64,000 bases of DNA from Marasmius tenuissimus (lineage: Eukaryota; Basidiomycota; Agaricomycetes; Agaricales; Marasmiaceae): the NCBI GenBank assembly GCA_029532415.1, contig JAQOTA010000041.1:150900-214899 (forward strand), in the 5' to 3' direction. Made by a program: the position numbers and the translations under genes. Numbering within the stretch: position 1 is the first letter of the stretch; each line of letters opens with the position of its first letter. The notes under the pieces are model-generated. The model was given only the letters and a program-made list of their open reading frames with translations. It searched no databases and was not told the DNA's origin. Shown one piece after another: positions 47,400 to 59,253 of the stretch.

Positions 47400-48939
47400 G
47401 CTAAATAATGTAACTCGACGAAGATTCAAGAGCTGAAAGACCGAGAAGATCTGGGGAAGTTGGAGGCTCATTCTAGTGATATTTATACTTCCTTTTCATC
47501 TGGATCGGGCCAGAACCTGTTTAAAATTTTAGCCCCATTGTATGAGTTCCGTGTCGCCCACTTCCTCGTACGCCACACCGACATGGATCAGTCAAGTACG
47601 ATCATGATCCAAAAAACGGGACGGGCCGCTGAAATGTACAATCGACATACACACTCAACTCCTCGCGGAAGGGCGGGATCGAAACTGGTGAGCCGTGTTC
47701 GCATCCACAGTTCTTAAGATCTATCCCAGATGCATAAATAGTTTTCTATTTTTAAAGACATGAACGGATACATGAAGCTCCCTTGAATGTACAGGCTGAA
47801 AAACGAGTCGGACGAGACTGGCTTCGGCCCATCTATCCGCTATAAATACATAGTACATCTCTGGTCCCCGCCTGGACCTCGTTGTGTGCTGTAAACGCAT
47901 CAAACCAGCTTTCGAGGTTACCATACAGGCGACGAGCCTAGCTTTGAATGTGTGTAGTACCTTCCCCCTTTCCCGTTTACCCGTTTGGTTCGTATATCGC
48001 TTTGCACGGGAGTTACAGTCGCACGATTAGTGACAAAAGACTATGAATCGATTGATTGGGAATGAAACGAAGGCGGGGTATGCCCCGCCCTGACTGAATG
48101 CTCGTGGCCCGATACGGAATAGTATGGGGTTGAGTGCCGCATTGTAGCTAGTAGCCGGACAGGTCTTGATAGGAGTACTCATACTGGAGGCTGAAGCTCA
48201 TGGAGAAAAGAATCCCGCCGAGACCCGAGTGAAAGGAGGGATGGGCCTGGATCATGCAGTGTATCAACTTGTTATTCAACTTGAGAATCTCATGAAGATT
48301 TAGAAGACGGTCAGTCGAAAGGCAACTGAAACAACTGAGTGTAAGCTCGCCCTGGCTAGTGGGTATCCCACGTTGCAACATCTCTCGAACATTGACAGCT
48401 AATTTAGCTAGGTGGCTAGTGGTGCCACCTCTAGCCATGAAAGTTCAAGAAGCTAGAAGGGCTCGAGTGGGAAACACAATTGTGAAGCACTGACACGAGG
48501 TTCTCAAATCACGCGAGAGGATTGATATCCGATGGGCAATAGGCTTGAACGAGCGGTGTTGATTTGAGAGTGGGCTCTCAACATAGTACACCTTTGGCGG
48601 CCCCCCTGAAAGTGTATGGCTGGGGTAAGGAACTGTTATTTGTGGCACTGCAACCTGACTGGATGACGGGTTTGAATTGAGGCACGGAGCGTACTGCAAA
48701 GTCCGACTAAGCTATAAAAAGACAATTATAGTACATGGCACTCAACGCTACAGCTATTGCTGTATAGTACGAATTGAAAGGAATGGGAGACATTGACCGC
48801 AATCCCACTTCTTCAAAGATGGTGAATACTTTCCCCCATGCCCAGCCCAGGCCGCGTGGGGAAGGGCGTTTTCAGCAGATTTCAAGCGTCCAAAACGTCG
48901 AGGGCGGTTTGAAATCGAGCACTTGAGGGACCAAAAAAT
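47400..48939. other. Intergenic stretch with a dispersed repeat copy
   Basis: No supported gene. Positions ~48648-48718 resemble 46139-46207 (shared words CTGGATG, AATTGA, AAGTCCGACT), pointing to a short dispersed repeat or duplicated promoter-like sequence. An ORF at 48148-48438 (minus) has no recognisable family. Confidence 0.4.
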
Positions 48940-49031
48940 GGACACTGTGGGATTTGAACCCACGACCTCACGCATTCTTGAGGCAGATATACCATTGCGA
49001 AGCGTGCGCGCTACCCCTGTGCCAAGTGCCC
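48940..49031 (-). tRNA. tRNA-Ala (CGC) with a ~20-nt intron
   Basis: On the minus strand acceptor GGGCACT pairs with AGTGTCC, including G3:U70, the alanine identity pair. The T arm is GTGGGTTCAAATCCCAC. The anticodon stem CACGC pairs with GCGTG around TTCGCA..T, giving anticodon CGC. About 20 extra bases follow position 37, as expected for a nuclear tRNA intron. Confidence 0.88.
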
Positions 49032-49421
49032 GATAAACTGAAATGGAGAACAACTCTGTACAACCTACAACAGGCCTACGTTCCGATTACACTTGCTATT
49101 GCGGTATGAGTGCAGCCAACTACTGACAAGATGATGTCCGCATATGAGAAACTACATAACGCTGTCTCGCGCTCACCAAATCTACACCGAACTCCAGCGC
49201 GCAAAGGTGTATGGTTACGTCAATTAGATTCGGTGGAAACGGAACAGCCCAAATACCAAGAACTTCTCATTGATAATACTCCACATCGAGAATTCCAGTG
49301 CTGGTGTCCTGCCTCCCATCGGCGCTATGAAGCCGAACAGCCCCGTCAGGGTCCAAGCGATCAATGATATATAGATGAGCGCATATCCTTCCCTTCAGAC
49401 TTTTACCTCCCTAATACTACC

Positions 49422-49944
49422 ATGTCCGCCGCTGTCACTGCCGCCGCTCTCGACATCTTGTACCCTCGACAAAATACACCGTCGCGGCCCAACAATAACG
49501 ACTTCAACAATGCTCGTAACACCGCGAAGGGAATCTCTGTCGCCATCATTGTCGTCATTGTCATTGCTGTCGTTGCAACGATAGGTGGCTCAATTCTAGC
49601 TATATTCTGTTTCATGCGACACCGGAGAAAGCAGAGAGAAGTTAGGGACAAATTCGGAGGAGGCATAGGAGCGTTTAACTATCCGCCATCTCAATCACTC
49701 AACACTGCTGGTGGTGTCGGAGATGCCAATACTGGCAACCAAGGGGGATTCACCGGTACGTCGTTAATTTGAGTTTCTCGCTGGAATACCGACCCATATT
49801 CGTTCGACAGATCCACCTGGTGCTAATCCATACGGATACAATAACTATAACCAGGGTCCTGCGAGCCAACCGCCAGGCTATTCTGAAGTATCGCAGGGTG
49901 TGAACCCTCCTGCAGCGACTCATACGACCCCCGGCCACTATTAA
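49422..49944 (+). CDS. Small single-pass membrane protein with Pro/Tyr-rich tail
   Basis: Start ATG 49422; exon 1 to 49755, a 55-nt intron (GTACGT..GACAG), exon 2 49811-49944; 155 residues. The order is a short polar ectodomain (DILYPRQNTPSRPNNND), one TM helix (ISVAIIVVIVIAVVATIGG and following), a basic flank (RHRRKQREVRDK), and a Gly/Asn/Pro-rich cytosolic tail with PPGANPYGY and PPGYSEVSQ. PPxY-like motifs in such tails can bind WW-domain ubiquitin ligases (inference). No named family recognised. Similar layouts occur at 34.3 and 35.3 kb. Confidence 0.75.
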
Positions 49945-50587
49945 GTGCAAACATCATGTATTAATGTGAGCCTCCGACTTGGATTCTCAGGGTTTCGTGT
50001 TTCTAACGAGTGATTGAAGGTCAAAATCACCCCGTTATTCGCAACGAACGCTCACGATCTCTATCTTACCCGACTGGACAATTCATACCCGTCATCTCAG
50101 CGTGCTCGAATACCTATCGTACTTTGTATCATTATCTTGAACTCGTATCCCATTCCTCAAAGAACACCAATTCATAGCCGTTCTTACAGGCCTTCCCTTC
50201 GCGAACATGGCATCTTGGAGCGGTGACGATGAACTATCCCTTCTCTTCGTGCAATCAACGACGTCACCAATGTCATTGGAGGAGTTACCGCTCACCTTCC
50301 CGTAGCCATCCCGCATCTTTTGACTTGGGACCTATTCGGAATCTCAATTGACTGTACGACTTATGACGAAAGTTTCTATATGAGAACCGCATGGTTGTGT
50401 TCTCCAAATGTCTACAGCACTTCCTTTTGTGAGGATCTATTACTCTCATGGTAATTCTTCCCGCTGCGTAGATTGACCTCATAGTACCCTCATACCCGAG
50501 ATGGAGTTGATTCGTCGAGAGGTGTATACAATCGTACTCACAGGTCCATCACAGGTTCAAGACCCGAGCTTAAGGCCTTTCCTGTGA

Positions 50588-51236
50588 TTAGCCGACCCCC
50601 GAGCGGAAGGGCTCTTCATTATACACTGGGATCAGGTTACTGATGAGAATCGAGCAGGTTGTCCCTTCGCCATAACAGAGAGCAACACTGCGAAGATGAA
50701 CAATGGCATAGGAGTACGGATTTTGAGCCCACAAAACTTGATGCTTGATCACGGTCACCGGTGGCGCAATGCCAAGATGGACTGGATGGACCGAAAGCCC
50801 GCGTGAAGTTTTCCGCACGAATCTTTTTTCGAAGTTCGACCTCAACCATGACGTCTGTCAGCATCTTGGAACCCAGGCCGGTTCTATTCCTCTTTACATG
50901 AGCACGTCCCGTGGATCGGTCTATTAAGGGCATAAATTCTCCGTGTCGCTGACAACAAACCAGGCTTTGAGATGCTTTCGACGTCTGAATCTTCCCAGTC
51001 TCTCGAGTGGCCCTCCGATTCACCAGGTAGTTGAAGGTCCAAAGACATTTCATGAAGTGTCGAAACATCCGATACCGCTCTCGAGTGCGGAACTTCAGTC
51101 GGTAGTCTATATGAATATCCTTCGAACCATAATCCAAACCCTCCCAAAATTTTGGTTTTTGGGATTGACGGGTAAAGCCAGATAGCCGCAGCTCCGGGTC
51201 CAAGTTGAGTAAGACCTTGGCACCGTTCAGAGCCAA
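50588..51236 (-). pseudogene. Possible sixth DUF6533 relic
   Basis: Only fragments recall the family: KVLLNLDPELRLSG (compare LVNLDLELVHIW), LWTFNYLV, and GEFMPLIDRS (compare RYMPLLDR), in the right order and strand. No microexon, tail motif or start is present. The continuous ORF through this region otherwise lacks family resemblance. Weak call. Confidence 0.25.
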
Positions 51237-51600
51237 GGTGGGAGGAATTACATGTACAGTAGACAGTCGTGGTTTGACAAAGGTACGCTAAAGGAGACGG
51301 TTATATTATCACTATGATTTAGTAACAATATTCCGACTACCGGTACGAACAAGTCTTTATAAATATACTGATTGAATTCCAACTTTATAAGCAAAGAAGG
51401 TGAGTAGTAAACGAATGTTGCCTTGTATTTCCCCCTATAGAAACGAGCGACATGGGGAACAAGTCACAGAACGGGTATACGGAGACTCGGGCGTCTAATT
51501 CGAACACCCTGAGAACTCCTCGTAGGCTGGGCAAAGACCGCTCCAAGCAGCTGAGCGAAAAGGAGAGGAAACGTCATAATCAGACCGCGACATGGCTTTC

Positions 51601-51945
51601 TTACTTTTGGAACAATCGCTCACCGGCACCAGGCGGGTTCTGATCCTGCTGTATCCCGGCGATGTCTTCGGCCATCACAACAGCCAGGCCCCTGTGAACA
51701 AACATCAGAAAGGTCTCGAGTAGCAAGATATTGGTCCTCAAACTCACGCTTTTTAATGACGAGCAATATGGCTGTAGTAGAAATGGAGTCAGAGAGGCAT
51801 TCTCGATCACACTGAAAGCGGGACCTCACCAATGCATGCTCCAAGCACCAGTGTTCTCGGTTCTGAATCGGAAAGTCACATTGTCGCCGGGAGTTCCAAT
51901 GGGCAAACTCGGACCCAAAGGTGCCATAATGTTGATTTTACATAG
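51601..51945 (-). pseudogene. Laccase (multicopper oxidase) C-terminal relic
   Basis: The minus strand reads GTPGDNVTFRFRTENTGAW, then SMHC. After a ~57-nt intron it reads HIARH-stop-KA, and after another intron GLAVVMAEDIAGIQQ to a stop at 51601. This matches the last copper-binding block of laccases, HCHIDWHLExGLAVVxAED. Here the block has Asp to Ala, Trp to Arg and Leu to TAA. The upstream two thirds of a laccase are absent from the window. Oxidation of phenolics is the family role; this copy cannot perform it. Confidence 0.7.
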
Positions 51946-53012
51946 CTCAAAGGCAATCTAGAAATGAGTTTCCTCGGCTGTATAGCTTTTATATTCCAGC
52001 CAAAAAGCTCTTTGTCCAGTTCAATTGCAACCCACTCAAGCCCGAGCGATATGACAGTATTATAGGGAAGGTAACGGTTTAAGAGTAATTTTTAGACGAG
52101 AAACTTGCTTCAGACCGATTAAATAGGAATAACAAACTCGAGACTCACCATGGAGCAAACGCTTACTGGATACCGATTATCCTGGCGCAACAAAGCAGGG
52201 ACGCATTTACCCTCAATTAAGCGCCGCATAAAATATCTCCCTAAAAGCAACAATGTCCACAAACCGATGCCCAAGCGGAAGTAAATCCCAGTGCGCTCCA
52301 AGTGACAAGCCGCCAAAGGCTGTAGGTAGAAATCAAGGTGGTCTCTTGATAGAGAACCGTGAGCTTCGCCTGAGATCGGAGAAGTTGTATCCATATTGAA
52401 TCTTCGCCCCACCTAACCAACCGACCGAACGCCCGGCCCGTATATTGGAGGCCATGTTCATCGCAACAGAATACATTGACTCCTAGGTGCTGCGGAAGTC
52501 TGAGAGCGATACGGCGCGTCATCCACGACACTGACGGCGCTGGGGTTGCAGGCTCGTCTTGAACGGAGTTTCTATATTCGGACCTCTTCGACCTCTTCAG
52601 ACTCTCCACAACGGCAATGGCCTTCCGACGAAACAGGAAGATTGTCATTTGTGCAGAGACGGCACGTAATACCATTCATCTCTGGGTGTTTCAGCAGCAG
52701 TTTTCTACTGGGAAGTCCAAGAAAAAGTCTCCTAAGTTGGTGAGGCGTTCGTAAAGATCGCAGATTTGTGAATTATTTTGCCCGAATGATCGGGGTCGAG
52801 CGAGTAAGATAAGCCTGAAATCATAACACTCACTTGAAATCACTTCGATGGACCTTTCAAGTTTCATTTTTCCAGATCATCAAGCTTTGGTACTGCGTAT
52901 GCCCAATAAGTTATGTATGCAACTTGAAGCGGTCACTGAAGCGAAATAGAGAGGTTGTCAATTCCTCTTCAAAACAGTCATACACTTGTCAAAAGAAACC
53001 GGAACTCGAAGG
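51946..53012. other. Stretch without a recognised gene
   Basis: ORFs on the minus strand at 52119-52675 contain a hydrophobic segment (GIYFRLGIGLWTLLLLGRY) but no splice-consistent or family-like gene. It probably includes the 3' flank of the Atg14-like gene. Confidence 0.35.
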
Positions 53013-54549
53013 TCAAAACGCCTCCTCGTCAATGATATCCCATCCGTCCTCATCAACCTCCAGAGCACGATCCTTCCGTGCTATTTTCCCGTTGCCAACG
53101 CCCCGCGATTTTGCTAACGGGGCTCGAGGTCTCGTAGTCGTCATGGCCTGCATTAGCTGTGCAAAGTCAAGCTGGAAGCCAGGAGGCGTAGGTGCCGCTA
53201 GGATGGGTTGTGTCTCATGAGATCTCCTATCGGAAGTAGGCCTTCATTGGTATCGCGAGAAAACCAAGGAAGAACGAACGAACATACCTCCCCAATTCAG
53301 CACTACAACAAACATTCCATAGATTACTTAGTACATCCCCTGCATGAGCGAGGGGGACGTCTACGCTCTGGGTGTAAGCCAGGTAGCAGACGTTGTACAG
53401 AAGCATGGCAAATGCAGTCGTAAACGTTTGCTGTGGTTCGGGGCTCGGTAAAATATAGGAATCCGACATCAACCGGGCATCTGAGGACGCCGAAGGGCTG
53501 GGAGGGAGGCTCGCAGTTTGCGGGTTGGCAGAAAGATGAAGAGGTTGTTTAACATTCCATCTGGGAGGTGAGAACTGTGGTCAGCGAGAGTTTGGAGTCA
53601 CCAGGAGAGACAAATACGACTGACTTTGTCCAACCCCCGTGTTCGCCACCATAGATGGCACCAATTGAAGGTATTCCGACACCTATCTTGCCACCGCCCC
53701 AAAGAACCTCAAAAGGTAGCTTAATACCCAGATAGAAGGTCAACAGCGAAAGGAAATGAACGGTGTAAGTCACTACGGCGTTGATATGGTCCGGTGGATA
53801 TCCTATTGTGACAGAGCTTGTCAATCTGAGGACCAAAGCCGAGGGGAGACCTAGCGTACTTCGGATGTCTCCTGGAACCGGTAGGATTAGGTCCCCAATC
53901 GTCCACTCTCCTTTCGTCCCTGGTCTACCACCCACAGGCGGTCTGCCACCAACTTCGACGACGTTAAACACCTCCACTAGTTCTTGGACCAAGCCAGATC
54001 GAGCTCGGGCAATATTGGCTGAGAGAGCCGCCAGATCTTGTTGCTCTCGTACGAGCGGGCCAGAGTTCGAATTGGTAGCCGTGATCGATGATAGTTTCGT
54101 TGCAGAGAGATTTCTCCGCCGCGTTGCCAATTCTTCTCGCAGGCTTTGCAGACGCGCTCGTTCTAAGTAATAAAATGACTTAACATGAGCCTTGAACATC
54201 AGTAGATAAGACAAAAGTAGGAAGATGAACGAGGACGCACTGGCATCGTTGTCTTTCCTCAATATTGTCAATGCTCCTTGCACATCGTCAATTCTTCTTT
54301 GGAGATCTGCTACTTCTGCTCGACGAGTCCGGTTGAGGCCAGTCCACTCGAGTGCTTTTGAGGCTTTAAAAACAGCATCGTCCCGTTCTACAGCGAAATG
54401 TTGAATCTTCAGTTGAAAGTCGCGATGGCTGGAGAGATGGTCAGATACTGCAAAAAAGGTCTTTTACAGCGATACAACACGTACTGAGCTTGAAGACAGC
54501 TATCACAAAGAAAATGTCGTTGTCGCAGTTCACAGTTCTTGCATTCCAT
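53013..54549 (-). CDS. ATG14: Atg14/Vps38-like subunit of the PI3-kinase complex
   Basis: Start ATG 54549 gives MECKNCELRQRHFLCDSC, the N-terminal CxxC..CxxC cysteine repeat of Atg14/Barkor. An intron of ~56 nt leads to a helical coiled-coil stretch (HFAVERDDAVFKASK; ARLQSLREELATRRRNL). Then comes the conserved Atg14/UVRAG block LVQELVEVFNVVEV followed by EWTIGDLILPVPG and HINAVVTYTVHFLSLLTFYLGI, LPFEVLWGG. Further exons have RWNVKQPLHL, TTAFAMLLYNVCYLAYTQ and the acidic end EVDEDGWDIIDEEAF, stop at 53013. Atg14 tethers Vps34-Vps15-Atg6 to the phagophore assembly site; the paralogous Vps38/UVRAG directs endosomal sorting, and I cannot exclude that. All exons join in phase with no lesion, so it is a conserved housekeeping gene. 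Confidence 0.8.
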
Positions 54550-55163
54550 AGACTAAGATTCAGAACGTGGTGGTCGTTGTCGAGAACGGCCGTGAGCAAC
54601 ATCGCGTCATCGATGAGAGGGCTTCCGGATTTAGAACTACCTTCCCACAGCCCGGCAGGCATTGGGCGTGATCGGCAAGCCAGGCTGCTTCGTTGAATCG
54701 TAACCTTCTCACGAACAGCGATGGGATTCCTGGAAAACAGGCTCGGGTGAGAGATAAATAGAAGTCTTCTCTGATTTTCTCTGCCTGATAATGACTAAAG
54801 ACCCAATGCAGGTTTCTCTATTCACCCAGAGCAAGGATTGAGATCGGTCGCACGCCGATTCACTCAAAGGTTCTTCTGATGACTGACTCTGCGATAAACC
54901 TCACTTGGGAATTATAGACTGACCTATTTCGATTCCAGCCCAACGAGCTCACACTTGCGCCACAATCGTGCCTATGGGCATTAATCAGGGTCCAGGTCCC
55001 AATCCCCGCACCCCTACCAGGGTCGCTCCTAGTGCGGCTGCGTAAGGTCACTAACGCAGTGCATTTCACACGACCTCCCCACGGTGACATTTAGAATGGA
55101 ACCATATTTATAAAGCAAGTCTATTTGCTCGTCCCAACATCTTCTTTCCCCCAAACCACCAAC
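54550..55163. promoter_or_regulatory. Divergent promoter region
   Basis: About 610 bp between two genes transcribed away from each other (Atg14-like minus, F-box-like plus). No ORF is supported here; a TATTTATAAA-like AT stretch lies near 55106, upstream of the plus-strand start at 55164. Confidence 0.35.
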
Positions 55164-56465
55164 ATGCCTAGTCCGTTTTGTTTGACGAATCTTCCTGTTG
55201 AAGTCTTGCTGGAGGTGGTGGAACAGGTGCGTTCTAACAGTCCATTAGTGTGTTCTTACATCTATAATTGGATCTTCTCATAGGCAAAGCAGCACCAAAC
55301 CCTCCAAGCGCTGCGGCTCGTCAATCGCCTGTTCAATGTCCTAGTGTCGCCCGTCCTCTTCACGAAGATCGTCCTCAGGCTATCATCAGACGGCCTCAAG
55401 TCAAGTTTGGGCCTTCTCCACGCGGTATACGCCACCAGTGACACGACTAGCATCTCCCGTCACGTCAAGGAACTCGTGGTCGACCGCTCCAATGAATTCG
55501 AAGATCCTACCTCGCGCTCTAGCACATTCCCTCTTCCTACTAAAGTCGACCCAGGTCTTCGACAGGAGTTTGACATTCTATTCACGAAAGCCGTATATTG
55601 CTTGAACGGCCTCAGGACCCTTAGGTACGGCATCCCGTCCTTTACATACCAGACCGCTTTTTGACCGTGATGCCCAGGGTGCTCTCAGGTTACGATGATA
55701 CCAGCACTATCCCCATATCCTCCATTTGGAACGCGTTAAAAGACCACGACGTCCCTCTCAGAGATATCTATCTATCCGGGAAGATCGACCAAGCTTTTCT
55801 TGATTATCTTGGCTCGTACACAGGGATCGAAACCCTTCATACACGAGGCGTCTGGGCCTCGCGCATCAGCAGCGTCGATCGTTCGATGTCGGAGGCCTTC
55901 ACGCGGAGTTTACTCCGACATCAGGGTAGCCTTCGCCGATTGACCGTTATCGCCGAGATGGAGGGTCCCTGGTCGCTCGGACGACACGGTGTCCGGTTGG
56001 ATGGGTTTGATCGGTTAGAGGGACTGGTTATTAGTGTCAATCCGGAGGACGTAGCAATGACTGATGATGAGATGGAGTTCGATGCTATAGTACGTTTGTT
56101 TTGTATTGATGTCTCCTTAAGGACGCTTTTTAACCTATTGTTTTCTCTCCCTATCTTGGAAACAGACCTGGTGGATATCAGTCGCTCACGATCTCCCCTC
56201 TTTGCACACCATATCGTTCAACATGGTTGAATACAGGTCATTGAACCGTTGGAATCCCGTACGCTATACGGACCGACACGTTCCTCTTACGATCAGGCTT
56301 ATGCTCAAACGTGTATCGGCCTTCAAGGCAGCTGCTTACGAACGACAATCTCCGGATGTCTGTGTCTATGGACAAGTGTTCAAGATGGGTTCGGATAACA
56401 GATATCAGGCTTCATTGACCGAGGAAGAGGCGAGGGAAAGGAGGTGGAAGCGTATTGAGGTGTGA
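55164..56465 (+). pseudogene. F-box-like gene with a one-base frameshift
   Basis: ATG 55164 gives MPSPFCLTNLPVEVLLEVVEQ, an F-box start (LPxEVLxxI). An intron (55225 to about 55283) precedes AKQHQTLQALRLVNRLFN and a beta/leucine-rich region (HVKELVVDRSNEF; GLRTLRYGIPSFTYQTAF). At 55655-55659 a run of five T breaks the frame: with one more T, FTYQTAF would continue directly into LTVMPRVLSGY, which otherwise starts in the next frame at 55661. That frame continues through YTGIETLHTRG and, after an intron near 56091-56165, TWWISVAHDLPSLHTI to the end at 56465. The lesion sits in a homopolymer, so a sequencing error is possible. If real, the product is truncated after ~150 residues. Confidence 0.65.
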
Positions 56466-56640
56466 GTGTCGTTTATGATCATCTATTTGCTACCATGATC
56501 CTGTTTTTTGGACCACGATTCTGGATGTATTTTTATATGGACCGGAAAGGATCATGAAATTGATAAACTGCTGCTCTGAACATGTTGTCTACCTATAGAC
56601 TCGGACTCCATTGAAGTAATTTCTGGCGTGTTGTGCTTGT

Positions 56641-58643
56641 CTATGAAGAGAGCGAAGGAAGGTCTAGGACCTTGTAAAATAACCAAGGATGCGTTCCATC
56701 TCGAGGGAAGAGCCCAACTACCAAAAGCGTACCGTTGTCGACCCGTTGCCCTCTCCAAGTGGTCAACACTTCAGATGCAATGCTGGGATATAACTTTCCA
56801 GCCTCGCTCGCTGAAAAAGCCGTCACATTCGTGAGAGATAGGCAACTCTCGTCGGGAAGCCCTGGCTGCATGAGATCAAGAACCGCAAGCGGAGTCTTGA
56901 TCTCGCTCAGGATGAGGCGCTCCTCTTCGGTGAGCGTGCTCAATCTTCGTGATAAGGTAGAGCGATAAGCAGCTATACGCGCCCAGACCAGATCATTCCA
57001 TCCTCGGAGATACACTTGCATCCACGCATGGCCGAACTGAGTATCGTAGTCGGAAATTTGTAGCAAGCTCGCTATAGGCCAGACAGATGTTATGATTATT
57101 TGTATTCGAAAGAGGGCAATGTTACGGACCTTCTCTGATTTCTCTGTAAGTCTGGCACTCCGCTCGATGTCCGCCTCTCCATTGTACTCTTTGACACTCG
57201 ACGGAGCAGTACATCATCGTCTCGCAAGACGAGCAGACAGAATAATTGGACCTTTTCCCGTGTCCTCTTTTTCTGTGTTCCCCCTCCGAGAAACTCAAAT
57301 CCATCGAGAGACACTCGATTCCATGGGTTAGATGTGTTGAGGCAAACCTGGGAGAGTGATGAATCACATACATTTGGGTTGCTGCACATAAATGACGGAT
57401 TTCGCTTCAATTCCCGACGAAGTGCGCGGAGAGCACTCGCTTTTTCTGTGGCGCTTATCCAGCACATCCATACCGCCGGGGCGTATACTAACAGCGTCCT
57501 CTCTATCTCCGTTGTTGACAATCGATCGACCGACTTGAGAAAGGCGTGTAGAATCGGGGGATATACTAGAAATTTCGATATGCCTTCTAGGGCCTCTGTC
57601 GCCCGCCCAACCAAGGAGAGCTCCGAAGGCATCGCCCTATCGTGAGCGAACAACGACGTGGGTATGTGGAGTAGCACCTTGACTATCCCAGCGTTCAAAC
57701 TCCACCGTACCGACAAGGTCCCGTCCATCAACTCTTTCAGATACGACAAAGAAGTTGACACGACCTCGTGGATGAGTGTAATTTCCCTAGAATCCTCCTC
57801 CGTGGAGCTGGTATGCACGACGAAACGTCTTTTCAGACATTTCGAGACGAGCAAGATGAGTGCAGGGATGCAATGAACTCGTACAGCAATGTCCTGGAAT
57901 GGGCCCTCGCGAAGAGTCGCACCCGGCGAAAGGCAAAGTACGTACATCTTCAGATGTCGCAGTTCGTCCACGGGCATGAACCGAACCCTTCGAGCTTCGT
58001 GATGTAAATGTCGGGTAAACATGAGTCCGAGATCCTCTCCCTCTGTGTAGGGACCACCAGATAGGCCCTGCGGATTGGGACGGAAGGAAGAGAGGGCAGT
58101 GCTGCCGTAGAACAGATTCGCCACTAGCATAGACCAAAATCCCCAGGTTGGATCCGTCTCATCAATAGACTTACACCACCCCTGCATCAAAAGCGGTTGT
58201 AGGGAAGGGTATGAACGCATCATGCTCAACAGGATGCTTTGATCGTTCGGAAAACCAATCAAGTAAGGGATATAGGCGAAGGAGCGAGCGCGAGCCTTGA
58301 CGCCATCAATGGTTGTCGGTAGCTCTTCTGCCAGGACAACATTTGTCAACAAGAAAAGCACCCATGAGACGAAGATGGCTATCCCGTTCCTCCGGCTACT
58401 GATGTGGCTCAAGGCACCGTTATCATGACCGTCGTGATCAACAAAGGCATTGTGGGCGACCAAACATGCCAGGAATTCCACGGCAGTCTCAATTTCTGGG
58501 CTTCGACGCTTGGTGCTGACCACCTTTGGTGGGTTTCTGACCTTCTCTAGATGGCGCAATGCATTCGCGGGTGATTTGAAACGGCTGTAGCAGTGATTGA
58601 GAAACGGGTAATCCAGTACTATTTCATCGTGTAGGTTGTCCAT
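56641..58643 (-). CDS. MYND-type zinc-finger protein
   Basis: ATG 58643; exon 1 58643-57372, introns 57314-57371 (GTATGT..TCGAG) and 57072-57129 (GTCCGT..TATAG), end 56641; exon lengths total 1887 nt, 628 residues, all in phase. The N-terminal ~400 residues are helical, ARM-like, without a known motif. The MYND finger spans the first intron: CSNPNC, then CSSC, YCSVECQ and HRAEC, i.e. all Zn-binding Cys/His are present. The C-terminal ~140 residues (WNDLVWARIAAYRSTLSRR onward) are conserved in this basidiomycete subgroup. MYND fingers bind proline-rich peptides in regulatory complexes; the partner is unknown. The donor GTCCGT of intron 2 is unusual but is the only one keeping phase. Confidence 0.82.
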
Positions 58644-59253
58644 TGTTTAACGTGGTCTGAAAAAGTTGAAAGTCAACTAGGTGGATCATTGAGCTATTGA
58701 CAACAGGGATTACCTCGGCGATGTTGTCTCGATGATCGAGGTTCGATGCAGAGAATGATCTTTGGGGGGAAAACCTAAGAGATAATCCGCGTGATTGCTG
58801 GGATTCGGTGTCAAACTGCCCCAAATGGGGCCGATAGGGGACAATGACGTGTGAGCATCTTGATTCTTTAGCCTGCCAATTCTAGTTTTCCTGTAGCGAG
58901 CATTGAAACTCGCTGAGACCTAACTTTCAGCTGAGGGTGCCATAGACACCAAGAGAGCGTGAGTATATGTTTTGCCGAGACTGACAATGAACCTCGATTC
59001 CGATTGATGCAATGGTTCAGACAAGGTAGTTCTAAGTTACGGCACCCTCGGCAATTTTCGTTGATTGTTGAATGCGGTCATTGTGGGAGCCTCAGCCTGC
59101 CTTAAAAATGAACGTCTGCAACCTCAATTTTCGTCCATGCACCTTACCTGTCTTCAACCGTGCTGTATTACTACTCTTTCAAGCGTGTACCGGTCAGCGT
59201 TTCCCAAACTCTCATCAGTGTTAACAATTGCTTATCGTCTGCACCGAATTAAG
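58644..59253. other. Intergenic stretch
   Basis: Separates the minus-strand MYND gene from the plus-strand HMG pseudogene, so it should contain both promoters. No other feature recognised. Confidence 0.4.

Noticed and set aside
57334..58007. Plus-strand ORFs antisense to the MYND gene
   Set aside because: The minus strand gives a complete in-phase 628-residue model with all zinc ligands.
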